64,000 nt of DNA from an uncultured Flavobacteriales bacterium (lineage in GTDB: Bacteria > Bacteroidota > Bacteroidia > Flavobacteriales_G > Salibacteraceae). The stretch lies in contig CAJQLE010000001.1 of NCBI GenBank assembly GCA_905479105.1, forward strand, positions 485,628-549,627, given 5' to 3'. Below are positions 27,605 through 35,798 of the stretch, piece by piece (position 1 is the first letter of the stretch; the number at the start of each line of letters is the position of its first letter). Below the pieces are notes generated by a model. That model had not been told where the DNA came from. It ran no database searches and was given only the letters and a program-made list of their open reading frames with translations. The position numbers and the translations under genes were made by a program.

Positions 27605-28699
27605 ATGAAAAACTTAATGTTAACGGTCATTGCGGCCAGTTTACTTGCATCATGCAGTACTTTAACTTCAGATGAAGCGCGCGAATTTCAAACTTCGATG
27701 GAGAAGGCAAATGCAGTTACACAAGAGCATGCAGATGCATTCTATAATGCGCTTAATGACGACTTCGCTTTCTATAATGGGGCAACGGGGGGATTATGGC
27801 CAAAATCAGAAATAACCGTAACTCCGGATTGGTTTGATGAGGATACGACTTATTCGGAATTCTTAAGTACTCATGAATCGGGTAACGTGGTAAGTGCATT
27901 CGGTAAAGGAGTTTCTAAATACGGAATGTTCGAGATAAATACTCGGTTCCACGCACTTTATACAAAGGCAGATGATGGCTCTGTGAATTGGCTTAGAAAT
28001 ATGGCAATCAATGAGCATCTTTTGGCTTTCAGATGGATGGATTTGAGCATTAAAGATGATGACCGATTTAGTGAATTGTTTCAAGGAATGGCAAGGTCAG
28101 CAACTACGCTTCGATTCTCTACTGCAGCAGCGTATAGTGATTCACTAGCGTCAGAATATCCAGATTATGCACCTGCTCATTTTGGTCACTTTTTGAAAGC
28201 TTGGCAGGATAACGATGAAACGGGCATGATAGATTTGGTTGAGTCAATATCAGGCAAGCTAGATAATGAAAATCACGCTGAAACAGAATGGATGATGGGC
28301 ATCACTGCAGATAGTAAAGAGATGCGCACGTATCATTGGCAAAATGCTTTGAATTTATCTCCTAATGCGCCCCTGATAACTGTTTTTTATTCGTTTAATC
28401 AACCAAACGTCGCTGTTAAGGAAGCGGTTGTTCGAAGAGTTTTGGAAAGACATCCAGGGAATGCAGGATTGTGTAACGTTATGGGTTACATACTCATGGG
28501 TCAAGATAAAATGGAAGAAGCCAAGAAATATTTTGAATTCAATATGAATTACAATGATGATCTTGCTAATTCATTTGATTCAATGGGGGATTGGTATGCG
28601 AAAAATGGAGACTCTGAGAATGCTTTAGAGATGTTCCAAAAGGCGGCAGAAATGGATCCTGATAATTTCACATTTAATCCATCTCGCGTGGAAGAGTAG
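27605..28699 (+). CDS. TPR-containing lipoprotein
   Basis: A 364-residue lipoprotein. The ATG at 27605 begins MKNLMLTVIAASLLASCSTL with lipobox LLASC (C17); an in-frame TTG at 27548 would place polar residues ahead of the signal. The middle part (about 30-230) has no recognised domain but contains EFLSTHESGNVVSAF-type sequence reminiscent of SnoaL/DUF4440-like ligand-binding folds. The C-terminal part (about 275-355) has TPR-like helices (NAGLCNVMGYILMGQDKMEE, DSMGDWYAKNGDSENALEMF). It is probably on the inner face of the outer membrane or in the periplasm. It is monocistronic and its function is unknown. Confidence 0.75.
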   Translation: MKNLMLTVIAASLLASCSTLTSDEAREFQTSMEKANAVTQEHADAFYNALNDDFAFYNGATGGLWPKSEITVTPDWFDEDTTYSEFLSTHESGNVVSAFGKGVSKYGMFEINTRFHALYTKADDGSVNWLRNMAINEHLLAFRWMDLSIKDDDRFSELFQGMARSATTLRFSTAAAYSDSLASEYPDYAPAHFGHFLKAWQDNDETGMIDLVESISGKLDNENHAETEWMMGITADSKEMRTYHWQNALNLSPNAPLITVFYSFNQPNVAVKEAVVRRVLERHPGNAGLCNVMGYILMGQDKMEEAKKYFEFNMNYNDDLANSFDSMGDWYAKNGDSENALEMFQKAAEMDPDNFTFNPSRVEE

Positions 28700-29092
28700 A
28701 TTCTCTCCTAATTAAAAACAAGAAAGCCACTGATAGTATCAGGTTGAAATATTCAATCTCCTCAGTGGAGGTTTTAGTATATTCCTTAATCACTGAATTT
28801 GTGCCGATAATGAATTTATTGGCAAAAAGATTATTAGATCCTAGTGTATCAATCATGGACTATTTTCAGTTTTACTAGACCGTCTTACGTATTGAAAGTA
28901 GTTATTAGGAAATAATCAGCTACCCATGATCTGAATTTGCTGAGCCAGTAGCGTAACTCCCAGTTTTATGTCGACCCACTCCTCAAGCCAACAGGTGTAA
29001 AGCCAATGTTTTGAGCATGCTTTGTATGCAAATGCATTTAAGTAAAAAAAGGGCTCAGGAATTAATTATCCCCAAACCCTTTGTTCATATTG
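28700..29092. other. Intergenic region with possible weak terminator
   Basis: About 390 bp between the TPR lipoprotein and tRNA-Ser. CCACTGA at 28727-28733 pairs with TCAGTGG at 28762-28768, with a small TTGAA/TTCAA hairpin inside and TTTT shortly after, a possible but weak terminator. A 60-codon minus-strand reading frame here lacks convincing features. Nothing else is recognisable. Confidence 0.35.
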
Positions 29093-29177
29093 CGGAGAGA
29101 GAGGGATTCGAACCCTCGTTACGTTTCCGTAAACACGCTTTCCAGGCGTGCGCGTTCAACCACTCTGCCACCTCTCC
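29093..29177 (-). tRNA. tRNA-Ser (anticodon GGA)
   Basis: An 85-nt class II tRNA on the minus strand. The acceptor stem is GGAGAGG paired with TCTCTCC (one G-U) with discriminator G. The anticodon stem-loop is CACGC-CTGGAAA-GCGTG, giving anticodon GGA (reads UCC/UCU). A long variable arm (TTTACGGAAACGTAA region) and the T-loop GGTTCGAATCC follow, as expected for serine tRNAs. The 3' CCA is not encoded. Confidence 0.96.
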
Positions 29178-29220
29178 TAAATACCTTAAAATAAGGGCTG
29201 CAAAAGTAATGATTCATTGG

Positions 29221-31332
29221 TTAATTTCCACCAGGGCTAACGGAAGGGTCAATAGCCACAGCTTGCTGTATATAATTGTTTCCCCGCTGAATATCTCCCA
29301 GTTGATTGTAGAGTATGCCTAGATTCAGCAACACTCTTGCGTTCTCAGGTTCAATTTCTAATGCCTTACTGAAATTAATAATGGCTGAATCTGCTCGACT
29401 CATCATGGCATATACAATCCCTATTTTCTGATAAGCCGCAGCATTTTGCGGATCAACTTCTAAAGCTTTCGCTAAATACTTCTTGGAGTTGGCCAAGTCA
29501 TTCAAATTTTTACCGTAAACCTCGCCTAAACTTGAATAAATCCGCGAACGCTCCTTTCCTCGCTTAATAGCAATTAAGGCCTCATATCCTTTAATGGCCG
29601 ATTGTGGATCACCTTTTTCAGCAGCCGTATTGGCGACAACTTCCAAATTGGTAACAATCCTTGCATCATTGCTCTTCTTTTGAGCTGCTTGAATGAAGTA
29701 ATGCACACTATAGGGGTAATTTCCCATCTCAAAATAGATGTTCCCAATGATGTCGAGGGGAGGAAAATATCCTGGGTATATTTTCAATGACTGCAGGCAA
29801 TACTGTTCCCCTTCTTTTAAAATCTTAGCTTTTTGTTGTGGATTGGCAGTTTCTTTCGCCTTTTCCAGCAATTCACTTCCCATCGTCATTTTCACCTTTG
29901 CTGATCCATCAGAAGTATCGACATCCGCTTCAGCCAGTGACCGATCATTCTCCCATGCAAAATTTCTCGCAATGGTTTTTCCTGAAAATCCAACAAGCAT
30001 CGCGATCAATAAAAATGAACTGACCTTATTACCCAATTTCTTTTCAATGACTCCAGTAAACAAATACGCAAAGATTAGTGCATATCCTAGTGATGGAATG
30101 AACAGAAAGCGCTCATTCATAAACGCTCCAATGTCAAAAAAGAGGTTGCTGAACAAGATGAATGTGCCAAAATAGATCAGTAAGCCATAACCAATAATAC
30201 TAGCCGTTCTTCCTTTGATTCTTTGATAGAGCGTAAATAATCCATAACCAAAAATCAGCGCGTAAAGCACAAGTGATACCATAGACCAAGGATCTGACCA
30301 ATCAACATAAGGTCTCGCCCCTGCTTCTAGCTCAGCGAATGTTCTGAATGGGTGAAAAGGATAATAATCATGCGTCAACGGGTGAGGCCACACCATCAAC
30401 TTCAAGTAAATGCCCATTGTGAAGAAAATACTTGCCATACGCTCACTATCTGTCGCCTGCAAATAGGGTTTGTTCATAAGCTCCTGAGCCACATCAAGGC
30501 TCGCTCCTTGATCAGCAAAAACAACCAAGCGAATACCTAAATAAACCAGTGTAAAAAAGGCTATTGGTGCCATTGCGGTCAAAGATTCCTTCAGATTTCC
30601 CTTTGGGAAAAAGATCAAGGTGAGCGGAATCACTCCTAAAAATGTCACTGAAGATTCCTTTGAGAAAAGGCTCAGAATGAACCAAACTCCCGACAGCAAA
30701 AGCTCCTTGTTTGAGCGGTTGTCTATATAGATAAGCACAGATCTAAACGCGAGCAATGCGAACAGTAAACTCATGATCTCATCACGACTTTTAATATTAG
30801 CGGTAACCTCCGTGTGAAGCGGGTGAGCGAGATAAATCAGGACCGTTAAAAAGGCTAAACTCCACCACCATTTCTTCTCTTTCCATCCGAAAATGCGCCT
30901 CAATACTGAAAGCAGCAACACACCGATCAGCCCATAAAGAACTACATTGATAAAGTGAGATAATCCTGGGCTTTTTTCAAATAATTGCCACTCAATGGCG
31001 TGTGTTGTAAGAGCAAGTGGTCGATAACGACCTCCTTCAACCAAGTTTTTCTTTGACCCAAAAAATCCGACCATCAAGTCGTTGGTCCAAATGTCTTTGA
31101 TGCCGCTGAATCCCTTTTTGGTGAATTCATTAGCCGTGATATAGAGCTTGTCATCTAAGGCATACTCAAACGAAATGGTGTTGGCATAAAGCAAGAAGCC
31201 AAAAGCAAACACTAGGAAATAAGGTAAATAATTTTTCTTCGGAGCTTCCTCTACCTTTTCAATTGGCGTTTCTGGAGCCTCAACCTGTTCTGGTTCTTTC
31301 TTCTTCGGTGTATATCCTTTTCGCTTTGCCAT
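29221..31332 (-). CDS. TMTC-like polytopic membrane protein with C-terminal TPRs
   Basis: A 703-residue protein. A Lys/Glu/Pro-rich cytoplasmic N-terminus (1-34) precedes about ten membrane helices (about 35-470) and a C-terminal block of tetratricopeptide repeats (about 530-700, for example PENARVLLNLGILYNQLGDI). The first extracytoplasmic loop has the acidic pair in YALDDKLYI (D60, D61), followed by GGRYRPL, features of GT-C fold glycosyltransferases of the TMTC/DUF1736 group that transfer a sugar from a lipid carrier to protein. The donor and acceptor are unknown; O-glycosylation of exported proteins is common in Bacteroidota, so that is a plausible but unproven role. It starts just after the asparaginase stop, with 1 bp between the genes. 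Confidence 0.82.
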   Translation of the reverse strand: MAKRKGYTPKKKEPEQVEAPETPIEKVEEAPKKNYLPYFLVFAFGFLLYANTISFEYALDDKLYITANEFTKKGFSGIKDIWTNDLMVGFFGSKKNLVEGGRYRPLALTTHAIEWQLFEKSPGLSHFINVVLYGLIGVLLLSVLRRIFGWKEKKWWWSLAFLTVLIYLAHPLHTEVTANIKSRDEIMSLLFALLAFRSVLIYIDNRSNKELLLSGVWFILSLFSKESSVTFLGVIPLTLIFFPKGNLKESLTAMAPIAFFTLVYLGIRLVVFADQGASLDVAQELMNKPYLQATDSERMASIFFTMGIYLKLMVWPHPLTHDYYPFHPFRTFAELEAGARPYVDWSDPWSMVSLVLYALIFGYGLFTLYQRIKGRTASIIGYGLLIYFGTFILFSNLFFDIGAFMNERFLFIPSLGYALIFAYLFTGVIEKKLGNKVSSFLLIAMLVGFSGKTIARNFAWENDRSLAEADVDTSDGSAKVKMTMGSELLEKAKETANPQQKAKILKEGEQYCLQSLKIYPGYFPPLDIIGNIYFEMGNYPYSVHYFIQAAQKKSNDARIVTNLEVVANTAAEKGDPQSAIKGYEALIAIKRGKERSRIYSSLGEVYGKNLNDLANSKKYLAKALEVDPQNAAAYQKIGIVYAMMSRADSAIINFSKALEIEPENARVLLNLGILYNQLGDIQRGNNYIQQAVAIDPSVSPGGN

Positions 31333-31333
31333 A

Positions 31334-32356
31334 TTAACTTACAGAAAGTTCGCCTTTAAGATTCGTTGCAATTCTATCTCTTACCCACTCAGAATCATCA
31401 CTTTGTCCCAACAAAAACATCAGTTTGGTTACAGTAGCTTCTAAAGTCATATCTCCACAACTTACAACACCTGCACTCAACAAACCAACACTTGTTTCAT
31501 ACTTCCCTTGTTCCACGTTTCCTTTCGCACATTGTGTGACATTGACAATGACAACACCTCTTTTCACCGCGCTTTCAATGGCTGTCATCAACCATTGGTG
31601 ACGAGGAGCATTTCCTGATCCAAATGTCAAAATGATTATTCCTCTGAGGTTTTCATTGGTCAATACAGCCGTCACCAACTGCTCGGTGATTCCTGGAAAA
31701 AGGGTCAAAACGGCTATGCGATTATCAAACCCATCTTGTACCGAAAACTCTTCTCGCTCACAGCGGAAAAGCTCATTGAAATCAAAGTTCAAATTGACTC
31801 CCGCTTTCGCTAACTTAGGATAATTCGGTGAGATGAACGCGTCAAAAGCCTCAGTGCTAAACTTCTTAGTGCGATTCCCTCTGTAAAGCATGTCTTCAAA
31901 ATAGATGGCTACCTCTTGCAACACAGGCTCATCATGCATGCGTAACGTGGCAAACTCCACCGCTGTGATCAAGTTTTCACGAGCATCTGTTCTAATCATG
32001 CCAATGGGCAATTGAGACCCTGTCAATATCACTGGCTTCTTTAACCCTTCAAACATGAAGCTCAAAGCCGATGCCGTATATGCCAGTGTATCAGAACCGT
32101 GTAAGATCACGAAACCATCGTATTCTTCGTAATTCTGCTTAACAATTTCAGCAATGGCCATCCAATGTTCAGGCTCTATGTCAGAACTGTCTAAAGGCTG
32201 TTCAAACGATACTGAACTCAGTTTAGCATCGAGCTTTTTCAATTCTGGAACTTGTTCTAACACATGCTTCAGATTGAACGGAACCAACGTTTGACGGTCT
32301 TCCGACTCTATCATGCCAATGGTTCCTCCTGTATATATTATCAATATTGAGGTCAC
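31334..32356 (-). CDS. ansA: Type I (cytoplasmic) L-asparaginase
   Basis: A 340-residue asparaginase that hydrolyses L-asparagine to aspartate and ammonia. Motif one, IIYTGGTIGM, holds the nucleophile T12; motif two, LHGSDTLAYTASALSF, holds T90 and D89. No signal peptide is present, which fits the type I cytoplasmic class. Length is normal. The start codon overlaps the end of the upstream porin gene by 4 bp and the TMTC-like gene follows after 1 bp, so tatD, porin, ansA and the TMTC-like gene are likely one transcript. Confidence 0.95.
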   Translation of the reverse strand: MTSILIIYTGGTIGMIESEDRQTLVPFNLKHVLEQVPELKKLDAKLSSVSFEQPLDSSDIEPEHWMAIAEIVKQNYEEYDGFVILHGSDTLAYTASALSFMFEGLKKPVILTGSQLPIGMIRTDARENLITAVEFATLRMHDEPVLQEVAIYFEDMLYRGNRTKKFSTEAFDAFISPNYPKLAKAGVNLNFDFNELFRCEREEFSVQDGFDNRIAVLTLFPGITEQLVTAVLTNENLRGIIILTFGSGNAPRHQWLMTAIESAVKRGVVIVNVTQCAKGNVEQGKYETSVGLLSAGVVSCGDMTLEATVTKLMFLLGQSDDSEWVRDRIATNLKGELSVS

Positions 32357-33525
32357 CGTGCGAAGTTGAAAGTTTTATCGAAATAAACCCCAACTGTCGC
32401 CATTACTTGTGTTCTACCCGTCAACATTGGGTTAACTCCAGCTTCTCTAGATGAAAAACCCTCTGGGTAATTCGCTAAAGGTGAATTAGGGTCATAGAGC
32501 ATTCTGCTTTCTATTCTAAAAAATCCCTTTTCGCTCGGTTTGTACTCGAGGCTAATCGTTCCTCCATAAATAGTCATTCCACCATTCGCTCTCGATGTCA
32601 AAGCAGCCCTTGAGCTACCGTCAGTGGCAACAACTGGGTTTATTCTTCTACTATTGATCGATTGCTCGTCACTAAATATTTCTCCTCTTAAGCCAATTGC
32701 AAACTCATTATTCACATGATACTTCACCGTTGCCAATCCAGCAACTAGTGGCTCAGATAGCCAGTCTAAGTTGCGCTTCCATTCATTGGCAAAGGCGACA
32801 TCTACCCCCAATTGAACATCCACTTTTTTGAATGTGAGATTCGTGTAGACATTCTGATAAACCAAATATCCATCATCCAACAAGCCAACGTTCTCCTGGC
32901 CTGCCATTCCAGAATAACTTGTATACACCTTATCACTCCATTTCTTAGAAACAAGTAAACCAAACGTTTTGAATTCATTGTTATCAATGTGCAAATTGTA
33001 ACCGTTGATGGCGTGCGCCTCAAAATGCCAATCGTTTTTAGTGTCGTAAGAAAGTCGTGCACCACTCTGATAGAAAGGGCCGTAGAACGTTCCGAGTGAA
33101 ATGATACTCATCAGATTGTCTTTTGGCAAAAAGCTTTCTGTTCCCACGTGCGTTTTGAAAAAGCCAACATCTAACCATAAACGTTCGGCTAATCGAACCC
33201 CCGCATTCGCTTCTTGGATAAACCGATAGTTATTGGCCCATGTAATCGCTGGAATATCTCCAAAGTGAAACGTAGCCACTCCTCTCACCCTATCTGAAGT
33301 GTAGGCCCCTGTTACTTGAGCAATGTTTAATCCAAAATTGTTATGGTAAGCGCCAATGCAATCATGCTGTTGTTGAGCAACATCATCGCCCTTGGAGTAC
33401 CATGAATAATAGCCATCGGCATAAGCTCCAAAAGTTAATGTAGGATCTATATCAGCTTTTAGAGAATCTTGGGCCGAAGCATCAATCGTCCATAAAGTCA
33501 GTAAAAGCAGTAGCGTCTTCTTCAT
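32353..33525 (-). CDS. Outer-membrane beta-barrel porin (OmpL-like porin-2 type)
   Basis: A 390-residue outer-membrane protein. The ATG at 33525 gives signal peptide MKKTLLLLLTLWTIDASAQ; a start at 33555 is possible but adds a polar leader. The mature part shows the amphipathic strands of a porin and matches Bacteroidota porins with a YADGYYSWYS start, the GVATFHFGDIPA strand and a last strand ending MATVGVYFDKTFNFAR with a terminal aromatic pattern. The start lies inside the 3' end of tatD (44-bp overlap), and the stop overlaps ansA by 4 bp. The solute is unknown; the neighbouring asparaginase makes amino acid uptake a weak guess. Confidence 0.82.
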   Translation of the reverse strand: MKKTLLLLLTLWTIDASAQDSLKADIDPTLTFGAYADGYYSWYSKGDDVAQQQHDCIGAYHNNFGLNIAQVTGAYTSDRVRGVATFHFGDIPAITWANNYRFIQEANAGVRLAERLWLDVGFFKTHVGTESFLPKDNLMSIISLGTFYGPFYQSGARLSYDTKNDWHFEAHAINGYNLHIDNNEFKTFGLLVSKKWSDKVYTSYSGMAGQENVGLLDDGYLVYQNVYTNLTFKKVDVQLGVDVAFANEWKRNLDWLSEPLVAGLATVKYHVNNEFAIGLRGEIFSDEQSINSRRINPVVATDGSSRAALTSRANGGMTIYGGTISLEYKPSEKGFFRIESRMLYDPNSPLANYPEGFSSREAGVNPMLTGRTQVMATVGVYFDKTFNFAR

Positions 33526-34309
33526 GCGTGGGTATGTTAAGTTTGAAAAGGTCAATGCAGTTTTGTGTAGTCACTTGGATTATTTCATCCACATTTTTAT
33601 GATAGCAATCGGCTATTTTTTGTGCCACCAAAGCCGTGTATGCAGGTTCATTTCTTTTACCTCGATAAGGCACAGGAGCGAGATAAGGTGCGTCCGTTTC
33701 AAGAACGAAGTGCGATAAGTCAATCTCAGAAATATATTGATCAATCTTCCCGTTTTTGAAAGTAACTACACCGCCAATGCCCATTTTAAACGTGCCGTAA
33801 TCAATGATTTTTTGGGCTTGTTCTTTGGTGCCTGTGAAACAGTGAAAGACACCTCGTAAATGTTCATCATGCACGCGATCGAGCACTTCAAATATTTCAT
33901 CAAAAGCATCCCGCACATGAATTACAATGGGAAGCTTAAGCGCTTTCGCCCATTCAATTTGCATTTCAAAGGCTTTAACTTGGATGTCTAAGGTTGATTT
34001 GTCCCAATAGAGGTCAATACCAATTTCTCCCACCGCCCAATATTTTCGAACCGGCTGAAAAAGGTGCCGCTTGATGACTTCCAGTTGTGTTTCAAAATCA
34101 TCTTTAACGGAACAAGGATGCAGGCCCATCATGGGGAAAGCATGATCAGGAAGACGGTCTTGAGCGCGATGCATTTGTGGAATGCTTTCTACATCCACAT
34201 TGGGCATCAAGAAATAACGAACGCCTGCATTTCGTGCCTGTTCGATCATCTCAGAGAAATCATCATCAAACTCGGGAAGATAGATATGGGTGTGACTGTC
34301 AATCAGCAT
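33482..34309 (-). CDS. tatD: TatD family metal-dependent hydrolase (DNase)
   Basis: A 275-residue TIM-barrel metal hydrolase. Metal ligands and motifs are in order: DSHTHIYLPEF (H6, H8), GLHPCS, GEIGIDLYWD, IVIHVRDAFDE, HCFTGT and LETDAPYLAP. Family members have 3'-5' exonuclease activity or remove amino acids from D-aminoacyl-tRNA; the precise activity cannot be told here. The C-terminus (about 15 residues after LFKLNI) extends past the usual family end and is encoded by the same DNA as the start of the porin gene. It has a perfect promoter upstream (34314-34343) and leads the operon. Confidence 0.93.
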   Translation of the reverse strand: MLIDSHTHIYLPEFDDDFSEMIEQARNAGVRYFLMPNVDVESIPQMHRAQDRLPDHAFPMMGLHPCSVKDDFETQLEVIKRHLFQPVRKYWAVGEIGIDLYWDKSTLDIQVKAFEMQIEWAKALKLPIVIHVRDAFDEIFEVLDRVHDEHLRGVFHCFTGTKEQAQKIIDYGTFKMGIGGVVTFKNGKIDQYISEIDLSHFVLETDAPYLAPVPYRGKRNEPAYTALVAQKIADCYHKNVDEIIQVTTQNCIDLFKLNIPTHEEDATAFTDFMDD

Positions 34310-34313
34310 GATT

Positions 34314-34343
34314 CAAATGTAATGTGAAAGCTGTTGCCAGCAA
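34314..34343 (-). promoter_or_regulatory. Consensus promoter of the tatD operon
   Basis: On the minus strand: TTG (34343-34341), a 19-bp spacer, then TACATTTG (34321-34314), a full match to TTG-N19-TAnnTTTG. The -7 box ends 4 bp before the tatD ATG, so the transcript would be nearly leaderless. Confidence 0.75.
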
Positions 34344-34402
34344 ATGCCGCTTTTTGATTTTGCTCAGCTACATTCGTGCAAATTCGAGACCTTCGCTTTC
34401 CA

Positions 34403-35374
34403 ATGAACCTCACCAAAATACTCATCGTACGTTTTAGCTCAATAGGAGATCTGGTGCTTACTACGCCAATAATCCGTGCGCTAAAGACACAACTTGAAGG
34501 TGAGGTAGAAATCGATTTTATCACCAAAACGGTCAACGCTGCTATTCTTGAGGCTAATCCATACTTAACTAAGGTCATCTCTATTGATAAGCACGTGAGT
34601 GAAGTTGCTGAGTTATTAAAAGACAACACGTATGATTATGTGATTGACCTTCACAGCAATCTGCGCTCAAGGCAAGTGAAGCGAGCATGCAAATCATTAT
34701 CGTTCACACTGGATAAGCGAAATTTGGCAAAGTGGATTTACGTGAATACCAAGAAAGAATTACTCCCAATTGGGCATGTGGTGGAGCGAAGTTTTGCCGC
34801 GGTGCAAGGATTAGGAATTGAAAATGATGGCAAGGGTTTGGATTATTTCATTCCTGAAAAGTCAAACGTAGACTTGAATACGCTTCCTGAAGCTGTCCGA
34901 AATGGATATGTATGCTATGCCATCGGAGGCAAAATGAAAGGAAAAATTCTTCCGACAGATAAGATCATCGCCATTTGCAAGGCCATTGACAAGCCAGTGG
35001 TTTTGTTGGGCGGGCCAGAAGATAGGGCCGTTGGTGATGAAGTTGTAAAGGCCTGTGGAAAGCGTGTTTTCAATTCTTGCGGAGCGTTCAGTCTGCATCA
35101 ATCAGCGAGCATTTTAGCACAATCCGAAAAGGTGATTACACATGACACTGGTTTGATGCACATTGCAACCGCATTAAAAAAACCAGTGATATCTATTTGG
35201 TTGGCCACAACACCTCAAATTGGGTTCTCGCCTTGGCAAGCATCAGCAGGATCTCAAATCGTTGAGGCAGATTGCAATAAAAGACCCACGAGCAAACTAG
35301 GAAACCGTGGATATCAAGATGGCTGTGTGTTCAATATTGATATAAATCACGTGGCTCAATTGGCAAACGCCTAA
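34403..35374 (+). CDS. Glycosyltransferase family 9 (heptosyltransferase-like)
   Basis: A 323-residue GT-B enzyme of family GT9, which adds heptose or related sugars to lipopolysaccharide core on the cytoplasmic side of the inner membrane. The ATG at 34403 begins MNLTKILIVRFSSIGDLVLTT, the usual GT9 N-terminus; a GTG at 34376 is a worse fit. The C-terminal donor site is seen as VVLLGGPEDRAVG, then THDTGLMHIATALKKPVISI. It is divergent from tatD and overlaps the convergent alkyltransferase-like gene by 4 bp. The sugar is unknown. Confidence 0.9.
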   Translation: MNLTKILIVRFSSIGDLVLTTPIIRALKTQLEGEVEIDFITKTVNAAILEANPYLTKVISIDKHVSEVAELLKDNTYDYVIDLHSNLRSRQVKRACKSLSFTLDKRNLAKWIYVNTKKELLPIGHVVERSFAAVQGLGIENDGKGLDYFIPEKSNVDLNTLPEAVRNGYVCYAIGGKMKGKILPTDKIIAICKAIDKPVVLLGGPEDRAVGDEVVKACGKRVFNSCGAFSLHQSASILAQSEKVITHDTGLMHIATALKKPVISIWLATTPQIGFSPWQASAGSQIVEADCNKRPTSKLGNRGYQDGCVFNIDINHVAQLANA

Positions 35375-35706
35375 TCCAAACTGAGTTCAATCGTTGGATC
35401 CCAGAACAACTTTCGAAATTCCTTCACCTGATCTTTCTGTACTTCCACACCCTCTAATACAAGCAATTCTTCCATTTCATAAGGGGGTTTAAAATGCATT
35501 TTTCCAGTGAGTAAACCTTGACTATTCACTACTCTATGAGCAGGAACTGAGGGAGTTTGATCATGCGCGTTATTCATTGCCCAACCGACCATTCGAGCAG
35601 AACGCGGTGCGCCCAGATATTTTCCAATGGCTCCATAGTTAGTAACGCGTCCGCGAGGAATTAAGCGCACAACTTGGTAGACTTGATCGAAAAAATCCTT
35701 TTCCAT
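35371..35706 (-). CDS. Alkyltransferase-like (ATL) DNA-binding protein, MGMT family without active-site Cys
   Basis: A 111-residue protein with only the DNA-binding domain of O6-alkylguanine-DNA alkyltransferases. The helix-turn-helix region (RGRVTNYGAIGKYLGAPRSARMVGWAM) is intact, but the PCHRV active site is PAHRVV, with A56 in place of the nucleophilic cysteine. This defines ATL proteins, which bind alkylated guanine and hand the lesion to nucleotide excision repair instead of removing the alkyl group. Most ATLs carry Trp at this site (PWHRV); Ala is less usual. It starts 5 bp after a -7 box TACATTTG. The gene is convergent with the GT9 gene. Confidence 0.9.
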   Translation of the reverse strand: MEKDFFDQVYQVVRLIPRGRVTNYGAIGKYLGAPRSARMVGWAMNNAHDQTPSVPAHRVVNSQGLLTGKMHFKPPYEMEELLVLEGVEVQKDQVKEFRKLFWDPTIELSLD

Positions 35707-35711
35707 AAATA

Positions 35712-35741
35712 CAAATGTAAAATGCGCTGACTGTCACCGAA
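35712..35741 (-). promoter_or_regulatory. Promoter of the ATL gene
   Basis: Minus-strand TACATTTG (35719-35712), a full -7 match, with TTC in place of TTG at the 19-bp -33 position (35741-35739). The transcript would be nearly leaderless. Confidence 0.55.
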
Positions 35742-35798
35742 TGCACGTTTCACTTTATCTATCAAAAAATCTAATGATGTTCAAACTACTTTCGCGCC

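Noticed and set aside
28674-28856. 60-codon minus-strand ORF between the TPR lipoprotein and tRNA-Ser
   Set aside because: It has a hydrophobic stretch but no ribosome site, no promoter and no recognisable family, and it overlaps the 3' end of the TPR gene.
29093-29177. tRNA-Ser as a possible integration site
   Set aside because: No integrase gene and no direct repeat of the tRNA 3' end were seen in the flanking DNA.
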